A model generated the notes under the pieces. The model was not told the DNA's origin, searched no databases, and saw nothing but the letters and a program-made list of their open reading frames with translations. From contig NZ_CP017279.1 of NCBI RefSeq assembly GCF_001750725.1, positions 806,001 to 870,000 on the forward strand: a stretch of 64,000 nt of DNA, read 5' to 3'. Every line of letters starts with the position of its first letter. Position 1 is the first letter of the stretch. This document shows positions 55,329 to 63,114 of this stretch, piece by piece. The DNA is from Enterobacter ludwigii (GTDB lineage: Bacteria > Pseudomonadota > Gammaproteobacteria > Enterobacterales > Enterobacteriaceae). The translations under genes were made by a program, and so were the position numbers.

Positions 55329-56168
55329 ATGGAACAGCTTGATGAACGTCTGAAAGCGCAATACGCGTCGTTGTCACCGCAGGAGCAACGGGTGGCTGAT
55401 TTTATTTTTGATCATTTCGACGACCTCATTAGTTATAACAGCGCCGAGCTGGCGCAGTTGAGCGGGGTGTCGAAAGCCACGGTGAGCCGTCTGTTTAAGC
55501 GTCTGGGCTATGAGAAGTATAAAGAGATGCGCGACGAACTGCGCACGCTGCGCCAGAGCGGCATGCCGCTGACCGATAACCGCGATGCGGTGCAGGGCAA
55601 CACTCTGCTGGCGCGGCATTATAAGCAGGAGATGGCAAACCTCACCCAGTGGGTCAACGCTCTGGATGCTCAGCAGTTTGCCGAGGCCATGGCCTCAATG
55701 GTGAAGGCGCGGCGGATTGTGATTATCGGGATGCGCAACGCCTATCCGGCGGCGCTGCACCTGCGCCAGCAGCTGTTGCAGGCGCGCGGACAGGTGCTGC
55801 TGCTGCCGCAGCCGGGGCAGAGCCTGAGCGAGGAACTGGTCGATCTCACGCCCGACGATCTGGTGATTATGATGGCGTTTCGCCGTCGCCCGCGGATCGT
55901 ACGGCCGCTGTTGCAGCAGCTTCAGCACAGCGGTATTCCGGTTCTGCTGATGTGTGAGCCGCAGGCACACAGCCTGTTTCCGCTGACCAGCTGGCAGCTC
56001 TGTGCCCCGCTGGACAGCGTCTCGGCGTACGACAGCTACTCGTCGGTCAACAGTCTGATCAACCTGCTGGCTAATGCCTTCCTGCATGAAATCCTCGATA
56101 AAGGCCGCCCCCGGATCCACGATATCGCCTCCCTTTATCAGCAACTGGACGAACTGGAACAGCGATAA
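55329..56168 (+). CDS. hpxU: HpxU, RpiR-family regulator
   Basis: This 279-residue protein has an N-terminal RpiR helix-turn-helix (about 1-77, YNSAELAQLSGVSKATVSRLFKRLGYEKYKEMRDEL) and a C-terminal SIS domain (about 120-260). It lies between hpxWXYZ, which is divergent, and the ABC-hpxJK operon, which is downstream, so it is the likely local regulator of both. The ligand is unknown. Confidence 0.9.
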   Translation: MEQLDERLKAQYASLSPQEQRVADFIFDHFDDLISYNSAELAQLSGVSKATVSRLFKRLGYEKYKEMRDELRTLRQSGMPLTDNRDAVQGNTLLARHYKQEMANLTQWVNALDAQQFAEAMASMVKARRIVIIGMRNAYPAALHLRQQLLQARGQVLLLPQPGQSLSEELVDLTPDDLVIMMAFRRRPRIVRPLLQQLQHSGIPVLLMCEPQAHSLFPLTSWQLCAPLDSVSAYDSYSSVNSLINLLANAFLHEILDKGRPRIHDIASLYQQLDELEQR

Positions 56169-56172
56169 TGGG

Positions 56173-56206
56173 GCATCAGGCTGGTGCTTTGCATTAAAAT
56201 AGTGCA
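56173..56206. promoter_or_regulatory. Tandem NtrC-like enhancer sites
   Basis: GCATCAGGCTGGTGC (56173-56187) and TGCATTAAAATAGTGCA (56190-56206) each match the NtrC palindrome with one mismatch per site. They lie about 115-140 bases upstream of the predicted start of the ABC-hpxJK transcript. Confidence 0.7.
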
Positions 56207-56209
56207 ACA

Positions 56210-56256
56210 GAGCGGGGCGGAAAAGGGAGGTCTTTTCCGCCCCGCTCTCGTTTTAT
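56210..56256 (+). terminator. Terminator of hpxU
   Basis: A perfect 16-base stem (GAGCGGGGCGGAAAAG / CTTTTCCGCCCCGCTC) with loop GGAGGT is followed by TCGTTTT, between the NtrC sites and the sigma-54 promoter. Confidence 0.85.
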
Positions 56257-56292
56257 CAGGCCTTCAGAGAAAATTTACCGTTTCGCTTCATC

Positions 56293-56308
56293 TGGCACAT
56301 TAGTTGCA
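56293..56308 (+). promoter_or_regulatory. Sigma-54 promoter of the ABC transporter-hpxJK operon
   Basis: TGGCACATTAGTTGCA is an exact TGGCAC-N5-TTGCA match, with GG-N10-GC, 52 bases before the first ATG. TTTTGTTTCA at 56328-56337 is the reverse of the TGAAACAAAA before hpxU. Confidence 0.87.
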
Positions 56309-56360
56309 AAATCTAATTCAAAGAATCTTTTGTTTCATGTTAACGTTACGGGGAAGCACC

Positions 56361-57143
56361 ATGAAAAAGTTATTGATTGCACTGACCGGGGCCGTCTGTC
56401 TGTTTGCAAACCTGCCAGCAAAAGCTGACCAGCTTCAGGATATTGAGAAACGCGGCACTCTTCGTATCGCCGTCCCGCAGGATTTTCCTCCGTTTGGTTC
56501 AGTCGGGACCGATCTCCAGCCGCAGGGCTACGACATCGACATGGCGCGCTATCTGGCAAAACAGATGAAGCTCAAGCTGCAGCTGGTGCCGGTGACCAGT
56601 GCCAACCGCGTGCCGTATCTGCAAACCGATAAGGTGGATCTGGTGATCTCAAGCCTCGGTAAAAACGCCGAGCGTGAAAAGGTGATCGATTTTAGCCGTG
56701 CCTATGCGCCGTTCTTCCTCGGCGTGTTCGGCCCGAAAGGGGCTGAACTGAAAGATGCTGCTCAGCTGAGTGGAAAAACCATTGGCGTGACGCGCGGCGC
56801 GGTGGAGGACATGGTGCTGACCAGCCTTGCGCCGAAAGATGCAGACGTCAAACGCTACGAAGACAATAACACCACCCTGTCGGCTTACCTGTCCGGTCAG
56901 GTCCAGTACGTGGCGACAGGCAATCTGGTCGTGGCGGCGATTTCCCGCCAGAACGCCGCCAAAGCCCCGGTTCCGAGCTTTATGCTGAAGGACTCGCCGT
57001 GCTTTATCGGGCTGAAGAAAAACGAACCGGCGCTGAAAGCGAAAGTTGATGCGGTGATCGAGCAGGGAATTAAAGACGGCACCCTGAATAGCCTCTCTGA
57101 GCAGTGGCTGAAAGCGCCGTTGCCGGCAAGCCTGGGCGTGTAA
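56361..57143 (+). CDS. Amino-acid-type ABC transporter substrate-binding protein
   Basis: This 260-residue protein has a signal peptide (MKKLLIALTGAVCLFANLPAKA) and an SBP_bac_3 fold (IEKRGTLRIAVPQDFPPFGSVGTDLQPQGYDIDMARYLAKQM). ATG 56361 follows GGGGAAGCACC; the open codons from 56304 overlap the promoter. It is the first gene of a six-gene operon ending in hpxJK, so its ligand is probably a purine-derived ureide or an intermediate such as allantoate or oxalurate (inference). Confidence 0.9.
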   Translation: MKKLLIALTGAVCLFANLPAKADQLQDIEKRGTLRIAVPQDFPPFGSVGTDLQPQGYDIDMARYLAKQMKLKLQLVPVTSANRVPYLQTDKVDLVISSLGKNAEREKVIDFSRAYAPFFLGVFGPKGAELKDAAQLSGKTIGVTRGAVEDMVLTSLAPKDADVKRYEDNNTTLSAYLSGQVQYVATGNLVVAAISRQNAAKAPVPSFMLKDSPCFIGLKKNEPALKAKVDAVIEQGIKDGTLNSLSEQWLKAPLPASLGV

Positions 57144-57147
57144 GGCG

Positions 57148-57813
57148 ATGACAGAGCAACTCCATTTCTCTGCGCTCTGGCCGTACTGGCCGTCGCTGCT
57201 GGCAGGGCTGTGGGTCACCATTCAACTGACGGTGATGGCAACCCTCGGCGGGCTGGCGATCGGTATTTTCGGGGCGGCGATTCGCAGCGGCCGGACGACG
57301 TGGTTCAGCCGGATCTGGGGCGGCTACGTGGAGATTATCCGCAACACGCCCTTTGTCGTGCAGCTGTTTTTCATTGTGTTCGGTCTGCCGAATCTGGGGC
57401 TGAAGATGACGGCGGGCGAAGCGGCGCTGCTGGCAATGGTCGTCAACCTGGGTGCGTACAGCACGGAGATTGTCCGTGCCGGTATTCAGGTTACGCCCAA
57501 AGGACAGTGGGAGGCCGGCCGCGTGCTGGGGCTTACCCGCCTGCAAACGTTTATACGCGTGGTGCTGCCACCGGCCCTGCAGCGTATTTATCCGGCGCTG
57601 GTCAGCCAGTGCATTATCGTTATGCTCGGTTCGTCGGTGGTGTCGCAGGTCTCCTATGAAGAGCTGACTTTTGCCGCCAACCTGATTCAGTCAAGAACGT
57701 TCCTGAGCTTTGAGGTCTATCTGGTGACCACCGGAATTTACCTGGTGCTGTCAATTACCCTGCGCCAGCTAATGATGGCGGCAGGACGGAAGTGGCTGGG
57801 GGTACAGGCATGA
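57148..57813 (+). CDS. ABC transporter permease, His/Glu/Gln family, first subunit
   Basis: This 221-residue permease has about five helices and the EAA loop NLGAYSTEIVRAGIQVTPKGQWEAGRVLGLT that contacts the ATPase. It starts two bases after the binding protein and its stop overlaps the next ATG. Confidence 0.92.
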   Translation: MTEQLHFSALWPYWPSLLAGLWVTIQLTVMATLGGLAIGIFGAAIRSGRTTWFSRIWGGYVEIIRNTPFVVQLFFIVFGLPNLGLKMTAGEAALLAMVVNLGAYSTEIVRAGIQVTPKGQWEAGRVLGLTRLQTFIRVVLPPALQRIYPALVSQCIIVMLGSSVVSQVSYEELTFAANLIQSRTFLSFEVYLVTTGIYLVLSITLRQLMMAAGRKWLGVQA

Positions 57814-58469
57814 TGACCACCTTTACCGACTGGGACATTATTCGCAATCTGCTGCTCGCCGGACGCTGGACGGTGCTGCTGTCGCTGGTGGCGTTTGTCG
57901 GCGGGGCGGCGGTAACGCTGCCGCTGTTGCTGTTGCGCCTCACGGGCGGGCGTACGGTAAAACGTCTTATCCGCGGCTATATCGAACTGTTTCAGGGCAC
58001 GCCGCTGCTGATGCAACTGTTCCTGGCCTTCTTCGGCGTGGCGCTGTTGGGTATCGATGTTTCGCCGTGGACCGCCGCGTCGCTGGCCCTGACGTTCTAC
58101 ACCAGCGCCTTTTTGCTTGATATCTGGTTTGGCAGTATTCGTGCGCTGCCGAAAGGGCAGTGGGAGGCGTCGCGCTGTCTGGGGCTGACCTTCGGCCAGA
58201 CGCTGTTTCGCGTGGTGGCTCCCCAGGCGTTACGCATCGCCATCGCCCCAACGGTGGGGTTCGCCGTGCAGGTGATTAAGGGGACCGCGCTGGCATCCAT
58301 TATCGGTTTTATCGAGCTGACCAAGGCCGGGACGATGCTGACCAACGTGACCTATCAGCCGTTTAAAGTCTTTGCGCTGGTGGCGCTCGGCTACTTCATT
58401 CTGTGTTATCCGCTGTCGCGCTACAGCCGTTATCTGGAGACTAAATTCAATGCCTCTCATCACCATTAA
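57810..58469 (+). CDS. ABC transporter permease, His/Glu/Gln family, second subunit
   Basis: This 219-residue permease has the EAA loop FLLDIWFGSIRALPKGQWEASRCLGLT. The start is ATG 57810 overlapping the upstream TGA (ATGA); the GTG at 57792 is rejected. It pairs with the preceding subunit as a heterodimer. Its end overlaps the ATPase start. Confidence 0.92.
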   Translation: MMTTFTDWDIIRNLLLAGRWTVLLSLVAFVGGAAVTLPLLLLRLTGGRTVKRLIRGYIELFQGTPLLMQLFLAFFGVALLGIDVSPWTAASLALTFYTSAFLLDIWFGSIRALPKGQWEASRCLGLTFGQTLFRVVAPQALRIAIAPTVGFAVQVIKGTALASIIGFIELTKAGTMLTNVTYQPFKVFALVALGYFILCYPLSRYSRYLETKFNASHHH

Positions 58470-59187
58470 TCAGGTGCAGAAGTACTACGGCGATAACCAC
58501 GTGCTCAAGGGCGTGGATCTGGACATCGACATGGGCCAGGTCATTTCAATTATCGGGCGCAGCGGTTCGGGTAAAAGCACGCTGTTGCGCTGCATTAACG
58601 GCCTCGAAGGGTATCAGGACGGCAGCATCAAGCTCGGCGGCATGACCATTACCGACCGGGATTCCCAGGCGCGTGAAATCAGCCGCTCGGTCGGCATGGT
58701 ATTTCAGAACTTCAACCTTTTCCCGCACATGACGACGATGGAAAACGTGATGCTCGCGCCACGTCGGGTGCTGAAGAAAAGCGCAGCAGAATGTCAGGTG
58801 CTGGCACAGCGCATGCTGGAGAAAGTCGGGCTGGGTGACCGTCTGGATTACTACCCGTCAAGCCTCTCCGGGGGCCAGCAGCAGCGCGTGGCGATTGCTC
58901 GTGCTCTGGCGATGTCGCCTAAAGTTTTACTCTGTGACGAGATAACTTCCGCGCTCGATCCGGAACTGGTAGGCGAAGTGCTCAAGGTGCTGGAACAACT
59001 GGCCGCTGAGGGGATGACGCTGATCCTGGTGACCCATGAAATGAATTTTGCCCGCGAAGTGGGCGACCGCGTGGTGTTTATGCATCAGGGGCGCGTCTGG
59101 GAGCAGGGCGACAGCAAAACGCTGTTCGCTAACCCACAGACCACTGAGCTTAAACAGTTTATCTCCTCCGTGCGCGGCCTCAATTAA
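58450..59187 (+). CDS. ABC transporter ATPase, amino-acid type
   Basis: This 245-residue ATPase has Walker A GRSGSGKST, Q-loop VFQNFNLFPHMTTMENVM, signature LSGGQQQR, Walker B LLCDEITSALDPEL and switch His in LVTHEM. It completes the transporter. ATG 58450 begins MPLITINQVQKYYGD. Confidence 0.94.
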   Translation: MPLITINQVQKYYGDNHVLKGVDLDIDMGQVISIIGRSGSGKSTLLRCINGLEGYQDGSIKLGGMTITDRDSQAREISRSVGMVFQNFNLFPHMTTMENVMLAPRRVLKKSAAECQVLAQRMLEKVGLGDRLDYYPSSLSGGQQQRVAIARALAMSPKVLLCDEITSALDPELVGEVLKVLEQLAAEGMTLILVTHEMNFAREVGDRVVFMHQGRVWEQGDSKTLFANPQTTELKQFISSVRGLN

Positions 59188-59201
59188 CTAAGGACTTAAA
59201 A

Positions 59202-60443
59202 ATGGATATCGCTCAATTTCCGCAAATCAATCCGCCACAACGTCTGCTGATGGGGCCGGGGCCGATCAACGCCGATCCGCGCGTGCTGCGTGCCATGTCG
59301 AGCCAGCTTATCGGCCAGTACGATCCGGCGATGACCCACTACATGAACGACGTCATGGCACTCTACCGCGGCGTGTTCCGCACGGAAAACCGCTGGACGA
59401 TGCTGGTGGACGGCACCTCCCGCGCGGGAATTGAAGCGATTCTGGTATCGGCCATTCGTCCGGGGGACAAAGTGCTGGTGCCCGTTTTTGGTCGCTTCGG
59501 CCATCTGCTGTGCGAAATTGCCCGCCGCTGCCGCGCAGAGGTCCACACCATCGAGGTACCGTGGGGCGAGGTGTTCACACCGGATCGGGTGGAAGATGCC
59601 ATTAAACGCGTGCGTCCGCGCCTGCTGTTAACCGTGCAGGGGGATACGTCCACCACCATGCTGCAGCCGCTTGCAGAACTCGGGGCAATCTGCCGTCGTT
59701 ACGATGTCCTGTTCTATACCGATGCTACCGCGTCGCTCGGCGGCAACGCTCTGGAGACCGATGCCTGGGGGCTGGATGCGGTCTCGGCGGGGATGCAGAA
59801 ATGTCTTGGCGGTCCGTCCGGTACCTCGCCCGTTACCCTGAGCCCGCGGATGGAAGAGGCAATCCGTCGCCGCAAATGCATCGAAGAGGGGATCCGTACC
59901 GATGCCCATCGCGACGGCGACGAAGAGATGATTTACTCCAACTATTTCGACCTCGGCATGGTGATGGATTACTGGGGACCCGAGCGTCTGAACCACCACA
60001 CCGAAGCGACCACCGCGCTGTTTGGCGCCCGCGAATGTGCCCGCCTGATTCTGCAGGAAGGGCTGGATAACGGTATCGCCCGCCACAAGCTGCACGGGGA
60101 TGCGCTGCTGAAAGGTATTCAGGCGATGGGACTCGAGACCTTCGGCGACCTCAGGCACAAGATGAACAACGTGCTGGGCGTGCTTATCCCTCAGGGCGTA
60201 AACGGTGACCAGGTGCGTAAACTGATGCTGGAGGATTTCGGCATTGAAATCGGTACTTCGTTTGGTCCGCTGCACGGCAAAGTGTGGCGTATTGGCACCA
60301 TGGGCTATAACGCGCGTAAAGACTGCGTGATGACAACCCTGAGTGCGCTGGAGTCGGTACTGAACTACCTGAAGTTTTCCACTACGCAGGGTGCCGCGAT
60401 GCAGGCCGCGTGGGATCATTACCGCACTGAGACGGCGCTATGA
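59202..60443 (+). CDS. hpxJ: HpxJ, ureidoglycine-glyoxylate aminotransferase
   Basis: This 413-residue class V aminotransferase has PLP lysine Lys200 in VSAGMQKCLGGPSG and the phosphate-binding DGTSRAGIEA run. HpxJ of Klebsiella transfers the amino group of S-ureidoglycine to a keto acid such as glyoxylate, giving oxalurate and glycine. It overlaps hpxK by four bases. Confidence 0.93.
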   Translation: MDIAQFPQINPPQRLLMGPGPINADPRVLRAMSSQLIGQYDPAMTHYMNDVMALYRGVFRTENRWTMLVDGTSRAGIEAILVSAIRPGDKVLVPVFGRFGHLLCEIARRCRAEVHTIEVPWGEVFTPDRVEDAIKRVRPRLLLTVQGDTSTTMLQPLAELGAICRRYDVLFYTDATASLGGNALETDAWGLDAVSAGMQKCLGGPSGTSPVTLSPRMEEAIRRRKCIEEGIRTDAHRDGDEEMIYSNYFDLGMVMDYWGPERLNHHTEATTALFGARECARLILQEGLDNGIARHKLHGDALLKGIQAMGLETFGDLRHKMNNVLGVLIPQGVNGDQVRKLMLEDFGIEIGTSFGPLHGKVWRIGTMGYNARKDCVMTTLSALESVLNYLKFSTTQGAAMQAAWDHYRTETAL

Positions 60444-61681
60444 ATCACGCGACACGCCAGCAGGCGGCAGAACGTGTGATGGCCCGCGCCGATGCGCTGG
60501 CCGCCATCAGCGAAACCCAGGATTCCCTTACCCGCGTGTATCTCTCTGCCCAGCATCTGCAGGCTAACCAGCTGGTCGGGCAGTGGATGAACCAGGCGGG
60601 CATGACCGTCTGGCAGGACAGCGTGGGGAATATCTGCGGACGTTATGAAGGCGAGCAGGAGGGCGCACCGGCGGTATTGCTTGGCTCGCATCTGGATACC
60701 GTGCGCAATGCCGGACGCTACGATGGGATGCTGGGGGTGCTGGCGGCCATTGAAGTCGTTGACAGCCTGCACCAGCAGGGAAAACGGCTGGCGCAGGCCG
60801 TTGAGATTGTCGGCTTTTGCGATGAAGAGGGTACCCGCTTTGGTATCACGCTGTTGGGCAGCCGCGCCCTGACGGGCACCTGGACTGCGGGCTGGCTCGA
60901 CACGTGCGATGCCAGAGGTATCAGCGTGGCGCAGGCGATGGTACAGGCAGGGTTAGATCCCAGCCGTGTCGCGATGGCCGCAAGACGCCCGGATGATTTC
61001 AGCGCCTGTCTGGAGCTGCATATTGAACAAGGACCGTGTCTGGAACAGGCCGGTCTGGCGCTGGGCGTGGTTGAAGCCATTAACGGTGCGCGTCGTCTGA
61101 ACTGCCGCTTCACCGGTGAGGCCGGCCACGCCGGGACCGTGCCGATGGCGCATCGTAAGGACGCGCTGGCCGCCGCCGCCGAATGGATGGTGCTGATTGA
61201 AAACACCACCCGTCAGCACGGCGGCAACCTGGTGGCCACGGTGGGTGAGTTGCGCTGTCTGCCTGGTGCGGTAAACGTCATCCCCGGCGAGGTCGCGCTC
61301 TCGTTAGATATTCGCGGCCCGCAGGATGCGCCGCTTGACCTTCTGCTTACTGTACTGCTGACGCAGGCGCAGGCGATAGCGGCCCGTCGCGGAATACATT
61401 TTGCAGCCGACGAATTTTACCGAATCGCCGCCACGCCATGCGATACACGTCTGCAGGCGCTGCTGGCGGAGGCTGTAGAATCGGTGCAGGGGAAGACATT
61501 ATCGCTGCCGAGCGGTGCCGGTCATGACACCATCGCCCTGGCGGAGCGCTGGCCGGTAGGGATGTTGTTTGTGCGGTGTAGGGCAGGCGTCAGCCACCAT
61601 CCGGCGGAATCGGTGATGGCTGAGGATGTCGCGCTGGCGATTGATGCCTTTACGCGTGCGGTAACGCGTCTGGCGGGTTAA
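60440..61681 (+). CDS. hpxK: HpxK, allantoate amidohydrolase
   Basis: This 413-residue M20 peptidase-family enzyme has metal-binding GSHLDTVRNAGRYDG, FCDEEGTRFG, LELHIEQGPCLE and the C-terminal SGAGHDTIAL. It releases ammonia and CO2 from allantoate to make S-ureidoglycine, the HpxJ substrate. It is last in its operon, and its stop overlaps that of the convergent malK-like gene by four bases. Confidence 0.94.
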   Translation: MNHATRQQAAERVMARADALAAISETQDSLTRVYLSAQHLQANQLVGQWMNQAGMTVWQDSVGNICGRYEGEQEGAPAVLLGSHLDTVRNAGRYDGMLGVLAAIEVVDSLHQQGKRLAQAVEIVGFCDEEGTRFGITLLGSRALTGTWTAGWLDTCDARGISVAQAMVQAGLDPSRVAMAARRPDDFSACLELHIEQGPCLEQAGLALGVVEAINGARRLNCRFTGEAGHAGTVPMAHRKDALAAAAEWMVLIENTTRQHGGNLVATVGELRCLPGAVNVIPGEVALSLDIRGPQDAPLDLLLTVLLTQAQAIAARRGIHFAADEFYRIAATPCDTRLQALLAEAVESVQGKTLSLPSGAGHDTIALAERWPVGMLFVRCRAGVSHHPAESVMAEDVALAIDAFTRAVTRLAG

Positions 61682-62793
61682 GCGACCGAGCGTACCGCTT
61701 CATCGATGTCGGCACTCACCCGCACATCCTGCTCGTCAAACACCATGCAGTGGCGATCATCAAAAGCCACATCAATTTGCTGCCACGGCGCGAATTTCAC
61801 ATCGCCCGGCAGCAAAATCTTCACATTGTCGTGGCCGTAGCACTGACCAAAGAGGTAGGTGTTGTTGCCCAGACGCTCAACCACTTCACAGTTAAACGTC
61901 AGCCGCGTGCCGTGGCGGAGATCGGTGGTTAAATGTTCCGGACGAATGCCCAGCGTCACCGGGCTGCCTGCGTTCAACGGTGTGGTGGTCAGGGCCAGTG
62001 TGAGCGTCTTCTGCTGGGATAATCTCACCGTCAGCTCACCCGGTTGCCAGGCCTCTACCGTTGCCGGCAGGAAATTCATCTTCGGCGAGCCGATAAACCC
62101 GGCCACGAACTTGTTCGCCGGTTTGTAGTAGAGTTCCATCGGCGCGCCCATCTGCTCAACCTTTCCGTAGTTCATCACCACAATTTTATCAGCCAGGGTC
62201 ATCGCTTCTATCTGGTCGTGGGTGACATACACCATGGTGGTTTTCAGTTCCTGGTGCAGACGGGCAAGATGCAGACGCATCTCCACGCGCAGCTCGGCAT
62301 CCAGGTTGGAGAGCGGTTCGTCGAACATAAAGACCCGCGGATTACGCACGATGGCGCGGCCAATAGCCACACGCTGGCGCTGGCCGCCGGAAAGCTGCTT
62401 AGGTTTGCGATCCAGAAGGTGGGAAAGCTGCAGCGTTTTGGCCACCATCTCGACCTGATGGCGGATCTGATCTTTCGGCACCTTATTGACCTTCAGGCCG
62501 TAGCCCATGTTTTCGGCCACCGTCATATGTGGGTAGAGCGCATAGGACTGAAACACCATCGCCACGCCGCGGTGGGAGGGGGCAACGTCGTTCATCACCT
62601 CGTCACCAATCAACACTTCCCCTTCGCTAATGTCCTCTAGTCCAGCAATCATGCGCAGCATTGTCGATTTACCGCAGCCGGAAGGACCGACAAAGACGGC
62701 AAACTCACCGTCTTCAATCTCAAGATTCACGTTGTGCAAGGTTACGGTGTCGCCAAAGCGTTTGGTGACATTCCTCAATTGTATGTTCGACAT
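61678..62793 (-). CDS. MalK/UgpC-type sugar ABC transporter ATPase
   Basis: This 371-residue protein has the MalK length: Walker A GPSGCGKST, signature LSGGQRQR, Walker B VFMFDEPLSNLD, switch VTHDQIEAMTLADKI and a C-terminal TOBE/OB regulatory region (LGIRPEHL). The start at 62793 gives MSNIQLRNVTKRFGD. It is divergent from a sugar-binding protein, its likely partner. Confidence 0.9.
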   Translation of the reverse strand: MSNIQLRNVTKRFGDTVTLHNVNLEIEDGEFAVFVGPSGCGKSTMLRMIAGLEDISEGEVLIGDEVMNDVAPSHRGVAMVFQSYALYPHMTVAENMGYGLKVNKVPKDQIRHQVEMVAKTLQLSHLLDRKPKQLSGGQRQRVAIGRAIVRNPRVFMFDEPLSNLDAELRVEMRLHLARLHQELKTTMVYVTHDQIEAMTLADKIVVMNYGKVEQMGAPMELYYKPANKFVAGFIGSPKMNFLPATVEAWQPGELTVRLSQQKTLTLALTTTPLNAGSPVTLGIRPEHLTTDLRHGTRLTFNCEVVERLGNNTYLFGQCYGHDNVKILLPGDVKFAPWQQIDVAFDDRHCMVFDEQDVRVSADIDEAVRSVA

Positions 62794-62925
62794 CTGTATT
62801 CCCCGAGTAAACCGCCGCGTATGTATTACGTATAACAATTATTTGCTACATGGCTGGACGGTGCAATTTGTCTGCTCTGACTATAACTTCCAGTATTCAC
62901 GCACCCTATACCGATATTCCATTAA

Positions 62926-62941
62926 TGTTATGACGATCACA
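62926..62941. promoter_or_regulatory. Candidate CRP site in the divergent sugar-transport promoter
   Basis: TGTTATGACGATCACA is TGTKA-N6-TCACA with one mismatch to TGTGA-N6-TCACA. It is placed between the divergent ATPase and binding-protein genes. The remaining 320-base gap shows several TA-rich inverted runs (TTATACGTTGTA-like) but no site I can name. Confidence 0.45.
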
Positions 62942-63114
62942 CAACTTACAGTTTTTTGTAGAGTTATCATGATGTGAAGGGTAGCGTATACCAAACCAAA
63001 GGCATTTGATGTTATACGTTGTACGCCAGTGTTAGTCGGTTTTCTGGCGAAGGTGTATGGCGGTGAAATGCAATAACAACCATAAAATTGTTATACCTTC
63101 ACATGAGGTTGATA

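Noticed and set aside
59628..60419. 263-codon reverse frame across hpxJ
   Set aside because: It is antisense to hpxJ, which has its PLP lysine and full family length.
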